Source of the DNA: Gammaproteobacteria bacterium
Lineage (GTDB): Bacteria; Pseudomonadota; Gammaproteobacteria; GRL18
Direction: 5' to 3'
DNA: 64,000 bases
Assembly: GCA_016744995.1 (NCBI GenBank)
Contig: JADGDG010000001.1
Location: 164,011 to 228,010, forward strand
In this document: piece by piece, positions 54,445 through 63,803 of the stretch
Layout of the letters: every line of letters starts with the position of its first letter
Numbering within the stretch: the first letter of the stretch is position 1
Made by a program: the position numbers and the translations under genes
The notes under the pieces: generated by a model
Seen by the model: only the letters and a program-made list of their open reading frames with translations
The model's database searches: none
What the model was told of the DNA's origin: nothing

Positions 54445-54856
54445 AGGCAATGTTTTCCAGATCAATATTTTCTGCTTCTAAGGGATCATGTTCCATATTT
54501 GCAATATTGAGCAATAGATTGTGTTCCCTTAAACCTTGAAATGCAGTCCAAACATTTGGAGGAACAGTAATACGGCAATAATTCTCAGGTGAAATAATAG
54601 TAGAAAAAAATTCACCCTTTGTAGTAGAAGTCTCTCTCCTGTCACAAAATACAAAACGAATAGCTCCAACAGGGACAACTAAATTCATCGTCATGCTTTT
54701 ATGTTTTTTCCAGCCCTTGATAAGATCTTTCTTTATATTTGAAAAATAGACTTCGCCAAAAGAATCAAAACTCTCCTCACTCTTCTTTAACACATGGAAT
54801 ATATCACCTTTAGGATGGTGTATTTGCTTAAGTGCAGTAACAATCAAGCCGTCCAT
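54434..54856 (-). CDS. RmlC-like cupin, putative CDP-4-keto-sugar epimerase
   Basis: A 140-residue cupin of the dTDP-4-dehydrorhamnose 3,5-epimerase family, with FGEVYFSNIKKDLIKGWKKH and a later VPPNVWTAFQGL. It is shorter than RmlC (about 180). The catalytic His of RmlC corresponds to the HKSMTM region. Its place between CDP-glucose dehydratase and a reductase argues for a CDP-linked keto sugar as substrate. It overlaps both neighbours. Confidence 0.85.
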   Translation of the reverse strand: MDGLIVTALKQIHHPKGDIFHVLKKSEESFDSFGEVYFSNIKKDLIKGWKKHKSMTMNLVVPVGAIRFVFCDRRETSTTKGEFFSTIISPENYCRITVPPNVWTAFQGLREHNLLLNIANMEHDPLEAENIDLENIAYDW

Positions 54857-55935
54857 AGTAAATCTCTTTCCTGGGCAAGCATTTGATAATTATTAATTTG
54901 TTCGATTGTTTGAGCATACATATCTTTATCTGAATGATAATAATCAGTATACCAGACACTCGTCAACTCTACCGTTTCATCATAATTCATAACCGCTTGC
55001 CACTTAAGGGATGAAAGAGCCTTATCACAGTTAAGTTTTAACAAACCAGCTTCATGAAAAGGAATATTACCTGTTATCGTATAGGCTTTATCAATATCCC
55101 AATCACTGGATAAATCCTCTAACAGCTCCAAAACTGTTCTATTTTGCTCTGCTCTGGGACCAAAATTAAAAGCCTGGCCATTGAAGCCAGGAGACTCATC
55201 TAATTTTTGCCCAAGAGACAAATAACCACTGAGTGGTTCAAGTACATGCTGCCAGGGCCTGGTTGCATTTGGACTTCTAATCTCAACAGACTTATTTTTG
55301 CTCCATGCCTCAACACAATCCACCACAATTCGATCACTTGCCCAGTCACCGCCGCCAATGACATTACCTGCCCGCCCAACAGCAATTTTAACCATTGAGT
55401 CTTTATTATTGAAAAATGAATAATAATAGGATTTGATAATTAAGTCAGCAGCTCCTTTTGAACCACTATAAACATCCTTACCACCCATCTGATCATTTTC
55501 TTTATACCCCCAAATTTGTTCAACATTATCATATGCTTTATCACTAGTAATAATAATTGCTGTGCATTTGTGATTCACTTCTCTCAAAGCTTCAAGTATA
55601 TTTGCAGTGCCCATAACATTTGATGAAATAGTTTCCAGCGGCTTTTTATAAGAAGTTGAAACAATAGCCTGGGCTGCCAGATGGAATAAAAAATCAGGTT
55701 TTTCAACTGATATTATTTTAATCATTCTTTGGAGATCCCGAATATCATCCTGATAATGCTTGATTTTACCTTTGAGTTTCAGCACTTCAAACATAGAGGG
55801 CTTAGTAGGTATGTCATTAGCAATACCCACTACTTTGGCCCCTAAGCTGAGCAGCCAACATGTTAACCAACTTCCTTTAAAACCAGTATTCCCTGTCACA
55901 ATCACAGTTTTATTTTTATAAATATTATTAAACAT
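54844..55935 (-). CDS. rfbG: CDP-glucose 4,6-dehydratase
   Basis: A 363-residue SDR converting CDP-glucose to CDP-4-keto-6-deoxyglucose. The family start GNTGFKGSWLTCWLLSLGA, VGRAGNVIGGGDWASDR and Y-x3-K in YSGSKGA are all present. It abuts the cytidylyltransferase gene (55935/55936) and overlaps the RmlC-like gene. Length is typical. Confidence 0.95.
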   Translation of the reverse strand: MFNNIYKNKTVIVTGNTGFKGSWLTCWLLSLGAKVVGIANDIPTKPSMFEVLKLKGKIKHYQDDIRDLQRMIKIISVEKPDFLFHLAAQAIVSTSYKKPLETISSNVMGTANILEALREVNHKCTAIIITSDKAYDNVEQIWGYKENDQMGGKDVYSGSKGAADLIIKSYYYSFFNNKDSMVKIAVGRAGNVIGGGDWASDRIVVDCVEAWSKNKSVEIRSPNATRPWQHVLEPLSGYLSLGQKLDESPGFNGQAFNFGPRAEQNRTVLELLEDLSSDWDIDKAYTITGNIPFHEAGLLKLNCDKALSSLKWQAVMNYDETVELTSVWYTDYYHSDKDMYAQTIEQINNYQMLAQERDLLWTA

Positions 55936-56709
55936 TTACCATACCTTCCATGCTGCATTACCATCATTAAATAACTTATTTAAATCTTTTTTATCTTTTA
56001 AACTATCCATTGGCTTCCAAAAGCCATGATGCTTATAGGTAAATAATTCATTATCATTTGCAAGATTTATCAGGGGTGTTTTCTCAAAAATAGTCAAATC
56101 ATCATTGGCAATATAATCAAAAACTTTAGGTTCACACACAAAAAAACCTGCATTAATCCAACCGCCATCACCTTTAGGTTTTTCTTTAAAGTGTGTTACT
56201 TTATTATCATCTTCTATATTTAAAGCACCAAATCTTCCCTCAGGTTGTGCTGATGTCATGGTTATAGTCTTACCATGTGATTGATGAAACTTTACCAGCT
56301 CATTTATATTAACATCAGACACACCATCGCCATAGGTAAGCATAAAGCTTTCATTACCAATAAAATCCTGGGCTCTTTTTATTCGCCCTCCCGTCATACT
56401 ATCTAAACCGGTGTCTAATAAAGTAACTTTCCATGGCTCACTGGTATTATTTAAAATCTCCATATTATTATTTGCCAGGTCAATAGTGACATTACTTTGA
56501 TGTAGAAAATAATTAGAAAAAAATTCTTTTATTATGTAACCTTTATAACCTAATAAAATGACAAATTCATTATAGCCATAATGAGAGTATGTTTTCATTA
56601 TGTGCCATATAATGGGTTTACCACCAATTTCAACCATGGGCTTTGGTTTAATATCCGTCTCTTCACTTAATCTGGTTCCCAGTCCCCCGGCTAATATCAC
56701 TACTTTCAT
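55936..56709 (-). CDS. rfbF: Glucose-1-phosphate cytidylyltransferase
   Basis: A 257-residue enzyme making CDP-glucose from CTP and glucose-1-phosphate. VILAGGLGTRLSEETDIKPK is the nucleotide-binding signature and LTYGDGVSDVN carries the metal Asp; GWINAGFFVCEP and FWKPMDSLKDK are family hallmarks. It opens the CDP-sugar pathway and abuts rfbG. Confidence 0.96.
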   Translation of the reverse strand: MKVVILAGGLGTRLSEETDIKPKPMVEIGGKPIIWHIMKTYSHYGYNEFVILLGYKGYIIKEFFSNYFLHQSNVTIDLANNNMEILNNTSEPWKVTLLDTGLDSMTGGRIKRAQDFIGNESFMLTYGDGVSDVNINELVKFHQSHGKTITMTSAQPEGRFGALNIEDDNKVTHFKEKPKGDGGWINAGFFVCEPKVFDYIANDDLTIFEKTPLINLANDNELFTYKHHGFWKPMDSLKDKKDLNKLFNDGNAAWKVW

Positions 56710-56726
56710 TTGTTAAATCTCTTTTC

Positions 56727-57371
56727 TTAAAAAAGCTTAAAGTTTTGTATAATAAATTTCGCATTCGGAAAACATTTCTGTTTGCCCGTAGCAAGACCAA
56801 CAAAATCAATTTTGGCTTGTTGTGCCGCACAATAATCAGAATCTGCATCACCAAAAAAGAGACATTGTTCTTTTTTTACCGCAAAAAAGGACACTATTTT
56901 TTGCAAATTTTCAGTTTTTGAATGAGGGGAGCCTAAAATAACCGAAAAATATTGCTGAATGCCTCTTTTTTTAGCAATAAGTTTAATTTCATCTTCAGGT
57001 GTTGCAGAATTAATTGCAAATTTCTTTTTTCCAGAAAAATATTTGATAAAATCAAGTGCCCCCGAAATTTCTGGAGACTGTATTACTTTATCAAGAACCA
57101 AATTTGAAAAATCACTGGACAGCGCTTTCATCTCATTCTCAGATAGATTTTTTCCTAAAAATTGCTCATGATAATGCTTAAATTTTTCAAACCGAGACAT
57201 ACCACCGTTAGCACGATGATGTTCAATAATACGCGCTTGTATTTTTACACCATAATCAGTATACAATTCTGAAAAAGCTTCAGTTTTTACTTCAACAGAA
57301 TCCGCAAGAACACCATCAAAGTCAAAGATAAGTACATTTTTTCTATTTATAAGCTCAATAAGATTGTTCAT
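56727..57371 (-). CDS. HAD-superfamily phosphatase
   Basis: A 214-residue HAD hydrolase of the beta-phosphoglucomutase-like branch. DFDGVLADS holds the nucleophile Asp, NSATPED motif II and GDADSDYCAA the acidic motif. It sits between a hydroxyacid dehydrogenase gene (11 nt) and rfbF (17 nt), so it should act on a phosphorylated sugar or sugar acid in the glycan pathway. Exact substrate unknown. Confidence 0.86.
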   Translation of the reverse strand: MNNLIELINRKNVLIFDFDGVLADSVEVKTEAFSELYTDYGVKIQARIIEHHRANGGMSRFEKFKHYHEQFLGKNLSENEMKALSSDFSNLVLDKVIQSPEISGALDFIKYFSGKKKFAINSATPEDEIKLIAKKRGIQQYFSVILGSPHSKTENLQKIVSFFAVKKEQCLFFGDADSDYCAAQQAKIDFVGLATGKQKCFPNAKFIIQNFKLF

Positions 57372-57382
57372 AACACTCGAAA

Positions 57383-58366
57383 TTACAGACCTTCTCTTTG
57401 AACTTGATATTCTTCCTCAGGAACTATACCAGTCAACTTCTCACCTTGTAAGAACCGAACAGCTTCCTCAGTTGCTTCAATTTCCATTCGTGTTCGACAA
57501 TCAACAGACATTGAGCCCATATGAGCCGTCAAAATACAACGATCAATGGTATTTAACTTCCCCTCGTATGGCTCATTTTCAAAAACATCAATAGCAGCAC
57601 CAGAAAGGTGGCCTGATTTCATCACATCATAGAGATCATCCTCATTAATAATACCTCCCCGAGAAGTATTAATAATCATTGCATCTTCTTTCATCATTAA
57701 AAGGTGTTCTTTGGTGATCATATTTTTAGTATGGCATGTCAGTGGCAAGTGCAGAGCAATCACATCCGCTTCTGAATATATTTGCTCTTTAGTAGCCCAC
57801 TCCAACTTAAACTGATGGTTTAAATCCAAATCAGGTTTGATATCATTCACCAACAATCGAGGTGAGCCAAAACTTTGTAAACGGTTTAAGACTCGAACCC
57901 CAATACGGCCTAAACCAATCACACCAATTGTAACTTCAGGAATACGACGACCAAAAAAGCGATGCCAGGTACCATTGTGCATTTCTAAATTTGATGTTTG
58001 TACTGACCTCAGCAAGGTGAGCATTAATCCAACTGTCAATTCAGCAACAGCAGGTGCAGGTGCATCAGGCGTATAAGAAACCTTAATTCCCCTTTTTTCT
58101 GCCGCTAGCAAATCAACACTGTCTAATCCAATCCCGACTCGTGATATTAATTTTAGGTTTTTTGCCTTAGACATTACATAATCAGTAATTGGTTCAGTCC
58201 CGGCAATAATAACATCAAAATCAGTCACCATATCGGCCAACTCATTTTCTTTTAATTTTTTATTAAGTGGATTGATGACATATTCAATATTTGAATTAGT
58301 CATCATTTCCAGAGGAAAAGCGTTTTTATCACCAAAAGGAACAGTTGTTATTAATACTTTAGACAT
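57383..58366 (-). CDS. D-2-hydroxyacid dehydrogenase, phosphoglycerate dehydrogenase-like
   Basis: A 327-residue NAD-dependent dehydrogenase. VIGLGRIG is the NAD-binding loop; the catalytic trio is visible as Arg in INTSRGG, Glu in DVFENEP and His in LTAHMG. It lacks the ACT domain of many SerA enzymes. Being inside a glycan cluster and beside a HAD phosphatase, it may make or use a phosphoglycerate-like acid for decorating the polysaccharide rather than serve serine synthesis. Confidence 0.87.
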   Translation of the reverse strand: MSKVLITTVPFGDKNAFPLEMMTNSNIEYVINPLNKKLKENELADMVTDFDVIIAGTEPITDYVMSKAKNLKLISRVGIGLDSVDLLAAEKRGIKVSYTPDAPAPAVAELTVGLMLTLLRSVQTSNLEMHNGTWHRFFGRRIPEVTIGVIGLGRIGVRVLNRLQSFGSPRLLVNDIKPDLDLNHQFKLEWATKEQIYSEADVIALHLPLTCHTKNMITKEHLLMMKEDAMIINTSRGGIINEDDLYDVMKSGHLSGAAIDVFENEPYEGKLNTIDRCILTAHMGSMSVDCRTRMEIEATEEAVRFLQGEKLTGIVPEEEYQVQREGL

Positions 58367-58598
58367 GAGCAGAAATCTCTATTATTAAATAATTATTACA
58401 TTACAGATATATTTAGAAGACATCAAATATCACCTATCACTATTTACTATTTTGCCATAAAACACCCAATATTGAATTAGGTACAAAGATATAATTACTA
58501 TTTTATCAAAAACATGGGAAATTAATATTAAAATACATTTGTTATTTTAAATCAATCCGTTAGGACTATTATTAATATTTTCCTTGCATTCGTTATCA

Positions 58599-60092
58599 TT
58601 ATTGAAGTCCAATTGCTTCAATAATATTATCCTCTGTCGGCTCATTAAAAAAATTACCTTTATACCAGCTTGCAATCTCTTGAATCCGGGCAATGTTATT
58701 TTTTCTAAATTGTAACAATTCTTCACACTTATCTATATATTCCCCATGACTAAAAGCAATATCCCATATTTCACCTTTTCCGTATGCAATGAGAGGGTTT
58801 GCAGTCAAATTAGACTGACTGGAAATAATAACGACAGAAACACCACAAGCAACAGCTTCTACTGCAGTTCCAGAACCTGTAGTAACAACTAATTGAGTCC
58901 GTTGGAATAATTCATAGAGACTATTATTGACTAACTCAAAATTTTTTGATAATTGAAATGTATTGCTATTTTGTGTTGGGTGCAGCTTTAATAAATAAAA
59001 CTGTTGATTCTCCTGTGCCAAAGGCTGTATTAAATCAATTAAGGATTGAGTTTCATCAAGCATGCATGAAGTTAGAATTAATAATTCTTTTTGAACTTGC
59101 TTATCTTTGACAAATTTAAACAGTTCACTATAACGAAATGAAACACCTCGCCGATAGAAATGATTAAGAATATAATAATCACCATTTACCAACACTTTAT
59201 GCGGCGAAGAATGATTGTCATTATCTGCATCGTAGACATAAGAATTAAAGTAAGAGGGATAATTTAAATAAGCCTGAACACCTGTTATTTTTTTATCACT
59301 AGCTTCTCTTACTCCAAAATTAAACGCTCGATCAATAACCTGACATTCACTCCATGAAATAATACTGCTAATTTCCTGAATAGTAGTAATTTTTCTTCCA
59401 CTATAAAAACGAGTAAAAGCCTCTAATGACTGGAATTGAATATCTTTAATAAGATGATAGTTAAATAGCTCCTCTTTTTGAAAAAGAGAAAATATTTGAA
59501 CAGGATAAAGCAATATAAGAAAAAAAATTTTTAAAATATCATAATAACTTGTTAGTTCATGCTCATATATAAATATATTATTACTTGTCTTTAACACATT
59601 TAACAGCTTAATAAAATTAACAGGATTGTAACCAAGCCCATGAATTCTTGGAAGAAAAACAAAGGGAATATTCTTTCTGGTTAAAACCTGGTACAAACCT
59701 GGAAAATAATCATCACGATATACTCCTGAAGTTATTACTTTATTTGATAGTAAATGCACATCAATTAAAATTGAACCTCTCTTAATTTTTTTTCTTTCAA
59801 AAAGGAACTGTACAATAAACTTCTGTAACAGAAAAACAAATAATTTAGACAAACATTTGAAATAAAAAACTACTACAGATTTAATATATAGAACAACAGT
59901 CCATGTTTTTTCCTTCTTAAGAAACCAATCCCTTGAGAAACTCGAAATGTACGGATTTGATATAAGAGTTATATTAATAATTGAAAAAAAATTATTATTT
60001 TTTTTCTTGATATTATTTATATACGTTATGTAATTATCTCTTTGATGGAAAAAATTTTTATAAAGCTTTTTTATATCATTTTTAGACAGCAT
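58599..60092 (-). CDS. GT-B-like surface carbohydrate biosynthesis protein
   Basis: A 497-residue protein I cannot place in a named family. The N-terminal 110 residues are Lys/Phe-rich with one or two possible membrane-associating helices. The C-terminal third looks like a GT-B nucleotide-sugar domain: LLKLHPTQNS, then LVVTTGSGTAVEAVACGVSVV, as in capsule and CDP-glycerol-type transferases. Composition is more AT-rich than its neighbours. It is separated from the dehydrogenase gene by 232 bp and preceded by an acetyltransferase gene. Confidence 0.75.
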   Translation of the reverse strand: MLSKNDIKKLYKNFFHQRDNYITYINNIKKKNNNFFSIINITLISNPYISSFSRDWFLKKEKTWTVVLYIKSVVVFYFKCLSKLFVFLLQKFIVQFLFERKKIKRGSILIDVHLLSNKVITSGVYRDDYFPGLYQVLTRKNIPFVFLPRIHGLGYNPVNFIKLLNVLKTSNNIFIYEHELTSYYDILKIFFLILLYPVQIFSLFQKEELFNYHLIKDIQFQSLEAFTRFYSGRKITTIQEISSIISWSECQVIDRAFNFGVREASDKKITGVQAYLNYPSYFNSYVYDADNDNHSSPHKVLVNGDYYILNHFYRRGVSFRYSELFKFVKDKQVQKELLILTSCMLDETQSLIDLIQPLAQENQQFYLLKLHPTQNSNTFQLSKNFELVNNSLYELFQRTQLVVTTGSGTAVEAVACGVSVVIISSQSNLTANPLIAYGKGEIWDIAFSHGEYIDKCEELLQFRKNNIARIQEIASWYKGNFFNEPTEDNIIEAIGLQ

Positions 60093-60132
60093 ATTACATT
60101 CTATATAGCGCTTAGTTTGTACAGAAAATTAT

Positions 60133-60738
60133 TCATTTATTAAAGTATTTCTTAAAATTATTAAATGAAGAAAAAAGATCTTTATCAATAGCTTTTTGTA
60201 ATTCTTTCCGGCTAAAGCTCCACCATTTCAAGTCCAGCATAAAGTCAATATCATCCTGTACATAACGATATTTGATAATTTTAGCAGGAACCCCGGCAAC
60301 AATCGCATATGGAGGTACATCTTTTGTTACCACAGCACCTGCTCCTACAATAACGCCATCCGCTATATTAACTCCTTTTAAAATAGTAACATTTGCACCA
60401 ATCCATACATCATTTCCAATATTAACCCCAATAGAATCTTTCTCGTAATTTTTATATCCTTTTACAAAATCACCACTGGTCTCATAAAGGTAAAATGAGT
60501 GAGTGCTTACTTCTGTATTATGTTCCCATAAACCAACAAAAGTACCATGCCCAATCGAGCAAAATTTTTCAATGCCCGCTGTATTTATCAATGAAAACTG
60601 AGAAATTGCACTGTATTCGCCAATACTAGAGTCTGTGATCTCTGCATAATCCTTTACTCTGGAGTAAGCCATAATCACTGACTTTGATACCTTAGCTTTA
60701 TCAGAAACAAAGGCCAATTTATTTATTTTGCTGTTCAC
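60133..60738 (-). CDS. Hexapeptide-repeat acetyltransferase
   Basis: A 201-residue left-handed beta-helix acyltransferase of the CatB-like type. Hexapeptide repeats run from about 15 to 155, with [14 protein letters not shown] and [18 protein letters not shown] typical of the coenzyme A site, and a C-terminal helix. It likely O- or N-acetylates a glycan sugar. Its start overlaps the preceding epimerase gene by 20 nt. Confidence 0.9.
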   Translation of the reverse strand: MNSKINKLAFVSDKAKVSKSVIMAYSRVKDYAEITDSSIGEYSAISQFSLINTAGIEKFCSIGHGTFVGLWEHNTEVSTHSFYLYETSGDFVKGYKNYEKDSIGVNIGNDVWIGANVTILKGVNIADGVIVGAGAVVTKDVPPYAIVAGVPAKIIKYRYVQDDIDFMLDLKWWSFSRKELQKAIDKDLFSSFNNFKKYFNK

Positions 60739-61657
60739 TTTTGACCCACTTGATAAATTTTTCTAAACCAACACCAAGAGTTGTTTGGGGATAACAGGAA
60801 AAATCACGTTTTAATTTTGAAATATCAGCATAAGTACCAAATGTATCACCAGGTGTACCATATGAGGCATACTCAATAGGATATTGTTCATTTCCCCACG
60901 CTTTTGCCATTTCTTTTAATAGTTGTTCAACTGTTGTCTTTTCACCTGTTGCCAAATGATATGATTGACCAAAGCTTTTATGGTTATCAATGGATTCCAC
61001 CCAAACGTCAATAATATCATCAATATGAGTTAAATCTCTAAATCTGTCTTTATGGCCTTTTACAAGAACAGGTTCATCGTTCATAAAATATGACAGATAA
61101 ATACTAACCATACCCTGTTGAATATTACTCATATTCTGGCCTTCACCATAGACATTGAACAAGCGAAAAGAGGTGACATCCAGACGATTAGAAAAAGTAT
61201 TCACATAATTTTCTGCCGCTAATTTAGTAATTCCATAGTATGACTTTGGGTTCTTACAATCAGTTTCTCTAATCGGTTTATCATCAACATCACCATAAAT
61301 ACTCATCGTTGATGCATAAATAAACCTTTTTATACCACGTTCAACAGAGAAATTAAGTAGATTCAATGTCCCAAGCGCATTGGTCATGATATCATACTCA
61401 GGTTTTTCATAACTGATTTCACCTGAACTCTGGGCAGCAAGGTGCATTACTGCATCTATCTTTTCATTGCTAATGTTTGCAAGAACTTCTTTATCACTGA
61501 TGTCTCCTTCAATAAAAATCAGATCATCGGGTATATTTTCCCTGAGCCCGGTTAGAAAATTATCAATACCAATTACTTTATGACCTTCTTTTAGTAGACG
61601 ACACACTAACTTAGAAGCAATAAACCCAGCTGCACCTGTTACAAAATAAGTTGCCAT
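60719..61657 (-). CDS. NAD-dependent epimerase (UDP-glucose 4-epimerase family)
   Basis: A 312-residue extended SDR. The NAD loop is GAAGFIASK, where the last glycine is Ala. The active site has STMSIYG and Y-x3-K in [25 protein letters not shown] is typical of GalE/WbpP-like enzymes. The gene starts 3 nt after the radical SAM gene stop and overlaps the acetyltransferase gene, so it belongs to that unit. Confidence 0.9.
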   Translation of the reverse strand: MATYFVTGAAGFIASKLVCRLLKEGHKVIGIDNFLTGLRENIPDDLIFIEGDISDKEVLANISNEKIDAVMHLAAQSSGEISYEKPEYDIMTNALGTLNLLNFSVERGIKRFIYASTMSIYGDVDDKPIRETDCKNPKSYYGITKLAAENYVNTFSNRLDVTSFRLFNVYGEGQNMSNIQQGMVSIYLSYFMNDEPVLVKGHKDRFRDLTHIDDIIDVWVESIDNHKSFGQSYHLATGEKTTVEQLLKEMAKAWGNEQYPIEYASYGTPGDTFGTYADISKLKRDFSCYPQTTLGVGLEKFIKWVKSEQQNK

Positions 61658-61660
61658 TAT

Positions 61661-63211
61661 TTACCTTGCCTCTCTTTCAAAATCAACGGTTCCAATATCA
61701 TCCTCTTTTTCATAATCACCGTAATGCATAAAATTTTCCAGGCATTCCTGTTTTAATGTCTCCCAGATTGCATCACCTTCAGGAGTTAATGCCTCAGCAT
61801 TTCGAATTTCTGGCCAGCGATTTTTAGGCATCTTGACATAGAGAACAAAACACCGCCTTAAACCTTCAATCTCTTCTTGTGTCCATTGCGGCATATTCAA
61901 TAAAGTCGGTTTATTAATACAACGCGCTAATTTGTCTTTCTCAAAGAAACCAAGCTCTTCAGACATGTCTCTTAGTGGAGTCCCATGGAAAGGGGTAAAC
62001 GTATATGCATTAACACCATCCGAGCGAATTTGGCGATTTAATTCAATTGTATCAAATGCCAGCTCACGAGTTTCTGTTGGAAAGCCCATAATATTATTCA
62101 CACTAATGGGGATCCCCAGATCTGTCACAGTTTTAAAACGTTCAATAATTTTTCTATTTGCAATTTTTCTATCAAGCACACGTTCTCTAAATTTCTCATT
62201 ACCATGTTCTAGCCCAAAAGCAACTCTGAGTAAACCTATCTCTTTAAGACGCTTAAACTTATATTCAGTGACCGTTTCTGCTCGTGTCTGAATCCAGAAA
62301 GGCAGTTTAAATTCTTCGTACATATCACAAAATTGATCAAATTCTCGTCGACTCCATGCTAAAAAAGTATCCGCCCAGAAATAAAAAGAATCTGGCTGGT
62401 AATTATCCATAAGATATTTAATTTCATTATAGACAGCATCAATTTTTGCATTTCTTAAAAATTTCATGCCTTCAATTTTATGAATCTGTATCTGCGAGGG
62501 TGAATTACAATACGCACAAGTATAGGGACAACCTCTAATCGTAGTTACAGGAAACATCCGGCGCATTTTTCCCTGCATAGGGCGATAAAAACGACTTTCT
62601 TCAAACAGAGAATAATCCGGCAACACCTGATCATCCATTGAAATAGGGGCTGGCAAAGGATTGTCAATAAAACCATCTTTCGTTTTCATAACCAGACCAC
62701 TTAAATCATCTAAGGATTGTTTCTTTTCAAGACGATTACAGATTTCTGGAAGTGTTTTATCACCCTCTCCTTTCAACACATAGTCAATAACACCATTCGA
62801 CATGGTGATTGCAAGTTCTGCAGCAAAAGTCGGGAAAACCCCACCAGCAAGTACTGCTGGACGATTATTTAATTGAGCAAGTAAATTCACACCAACTGGA
62901 TACATATCCTCAGTGCATGACATGGCAATTAGTTCTGGTTGAAATGAATCAAGAAGTGCCTGGAAGTCACTAACAGCATCGCTACTGTCTTTAACATAAT
63001 CTTGTAAAATTGAATCATCAAATGGACGAGCATTCAGATTATCAGCTTTTTGCTGATCGGTATTAATCGAACCATCAAGGCCCTCATAAACCGTTGTATC
63101 AAATAATTTTACATCATGCCCTTCTTTTTTTAGAAGGTGTGTAAAAAAACCGATACTGGGCGGCAGCATATTCATACCATACAAGTTTGGATAGTAGAGC
63201 AACACCTTCAT
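61661..63211 (-). CDS. B12-binding-domain radical SAM protein
   Basis: A 516-residue radical SAM enzyme. An N-terminal Rossmann-like region (about 1-170) resembles cobalamin-binding domains but lacks the DxHxxG motif. The SAM cluster motif CPYTCAYC is at about 226-233, followed by a TIM-barrel-like domain with GLEHGNEKFRERVLDR and NNIMGFPTET. Such proteins methylate or rearrange unreactive carbons. Its place between two acyltransferase/epimerase genes suggests an unusual sugar modification. It begins 1 nt after the upstream gene's stop. Confidence 0.88.
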   Translation of the reverse strand: MKVLLYYPNLYGMNMLPPSIGFFTHLLKKEGHDVKLFDTTVYEGLDGSINTDQQKADNLNARPFDDSILQDYVKDSSDAVSDFQALLDSFQPELIAMSCTEDMYPVGVNLLAQLNNRPAVLAGGVFPTFAAELAITMSNGVIDYVLKGEGDKTLPEICNRLEKKQSLDDLSGLVMKTKDGFIDNPLPAPISMDDQVLPDYSLFEESRFYRPMQGKMRRMFPVTTIRGCPYTCAYCNSPSQIQIHKIEGMKFLRNAKIDAVYNEIKYLMDNYQPDSFYFWADTFLAWSRREFDQFCDMYEEFKLPFWIQTRAETVTEYKFKRLKEIGLLRVAFGLEHGNEKFRERVLDRKIANRKIIERFKTVTDLGIPISVNNIMGFPTETRELAFDTIELNRQIRSDGVNAYTFTPFHGTPLRDMSEELGFFEKDKLARCINKPTLLNMPQWTQEEIEGLRRCFVLYVKMPKNRWPEIRNAEALTPEGDAIWETLKQECLENFMHYGDYEKEDDIGTVDFEREAR

Positions 63212-63212
63212 A

Positions 63213-63803
63213 TTATTTTGACCTTTGCTTGATTAATTTTGCTGGAACACCACCGACAACTGACATTTCTTTAACATCATTTGTTACAACGGCTCCTGCA
63301 GCAACAACAGAGCTTTTTCCAATACGGACATTTGCGGTGATAACAACATTTGCAGCAATCCAAACATCATCTTCTAAATTAATTTCACCAAATTGATGCC
63401 CCTGCTGATTAAACGGTTTATCTAATGTGTCAAAATTATGATTTGCAGCTCGTAATACACAATTGGGACCAATAGCACAATTATTGCCGATAAGAATATG
63501 TCCGCCCGCCGCACCAAGCTGCACATTAGTATTCATTGAAAAATTATTACCAATTATTAATTGACCAGAATCATGGGCATATAAATAGCTATTTTTCATA
63601 ATATTAACATTTGTACCAAGTGTTATATTTTCAAAACCAACAATTGTTACCCCTGTGTCAATGCGAAACTTTCCTTGTGTTTTTTTAAAAAGCCTTTTAT
63701 ACGCAAAATATCGAAGCAATACTCCTAACTCTGTAGGAACAGAAATTAACAAGGCAAGATAAACTTGAAATAAAAACTTAATTACCTTTTGCATAAAGCT
63801 CAT
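63213..63803 (-). CDS. Hexapeptide-repeat acyltransferase with N-terminal membrane helix
   Basis: About 196 residues. A hydrophobic N-terminal segment (about 8-30) precedes hexapeptide repeats with [18 protein letters not shown] and [14 protein letters not shown], the acetyl-CoA-binding pattern. I start at the ATG at 63803; a GTG four codons earlier and an ATG at 63794 are alternatives. All overlap the end of the KdsB-like gene upstream. Confidence 0.88.
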   Translation of the reverse strand: MSFMQKVIKFLFQVYLALLISVPTELGVLLRYFAYKRLFKKTQGKFRIDTGVTIVGFENITLGTNVNIMKNSYLYAHDSGQLIIGNNFSMNTNVQLGAAGGHILIGNNCAIGPNCVLRAANHNFDTLDKPFNQQGHQFGEINLEDDVWIAANVVITANVRIGKSSVVAAGAVVTNDVKEMSVVGGVPAKLIKQRSK

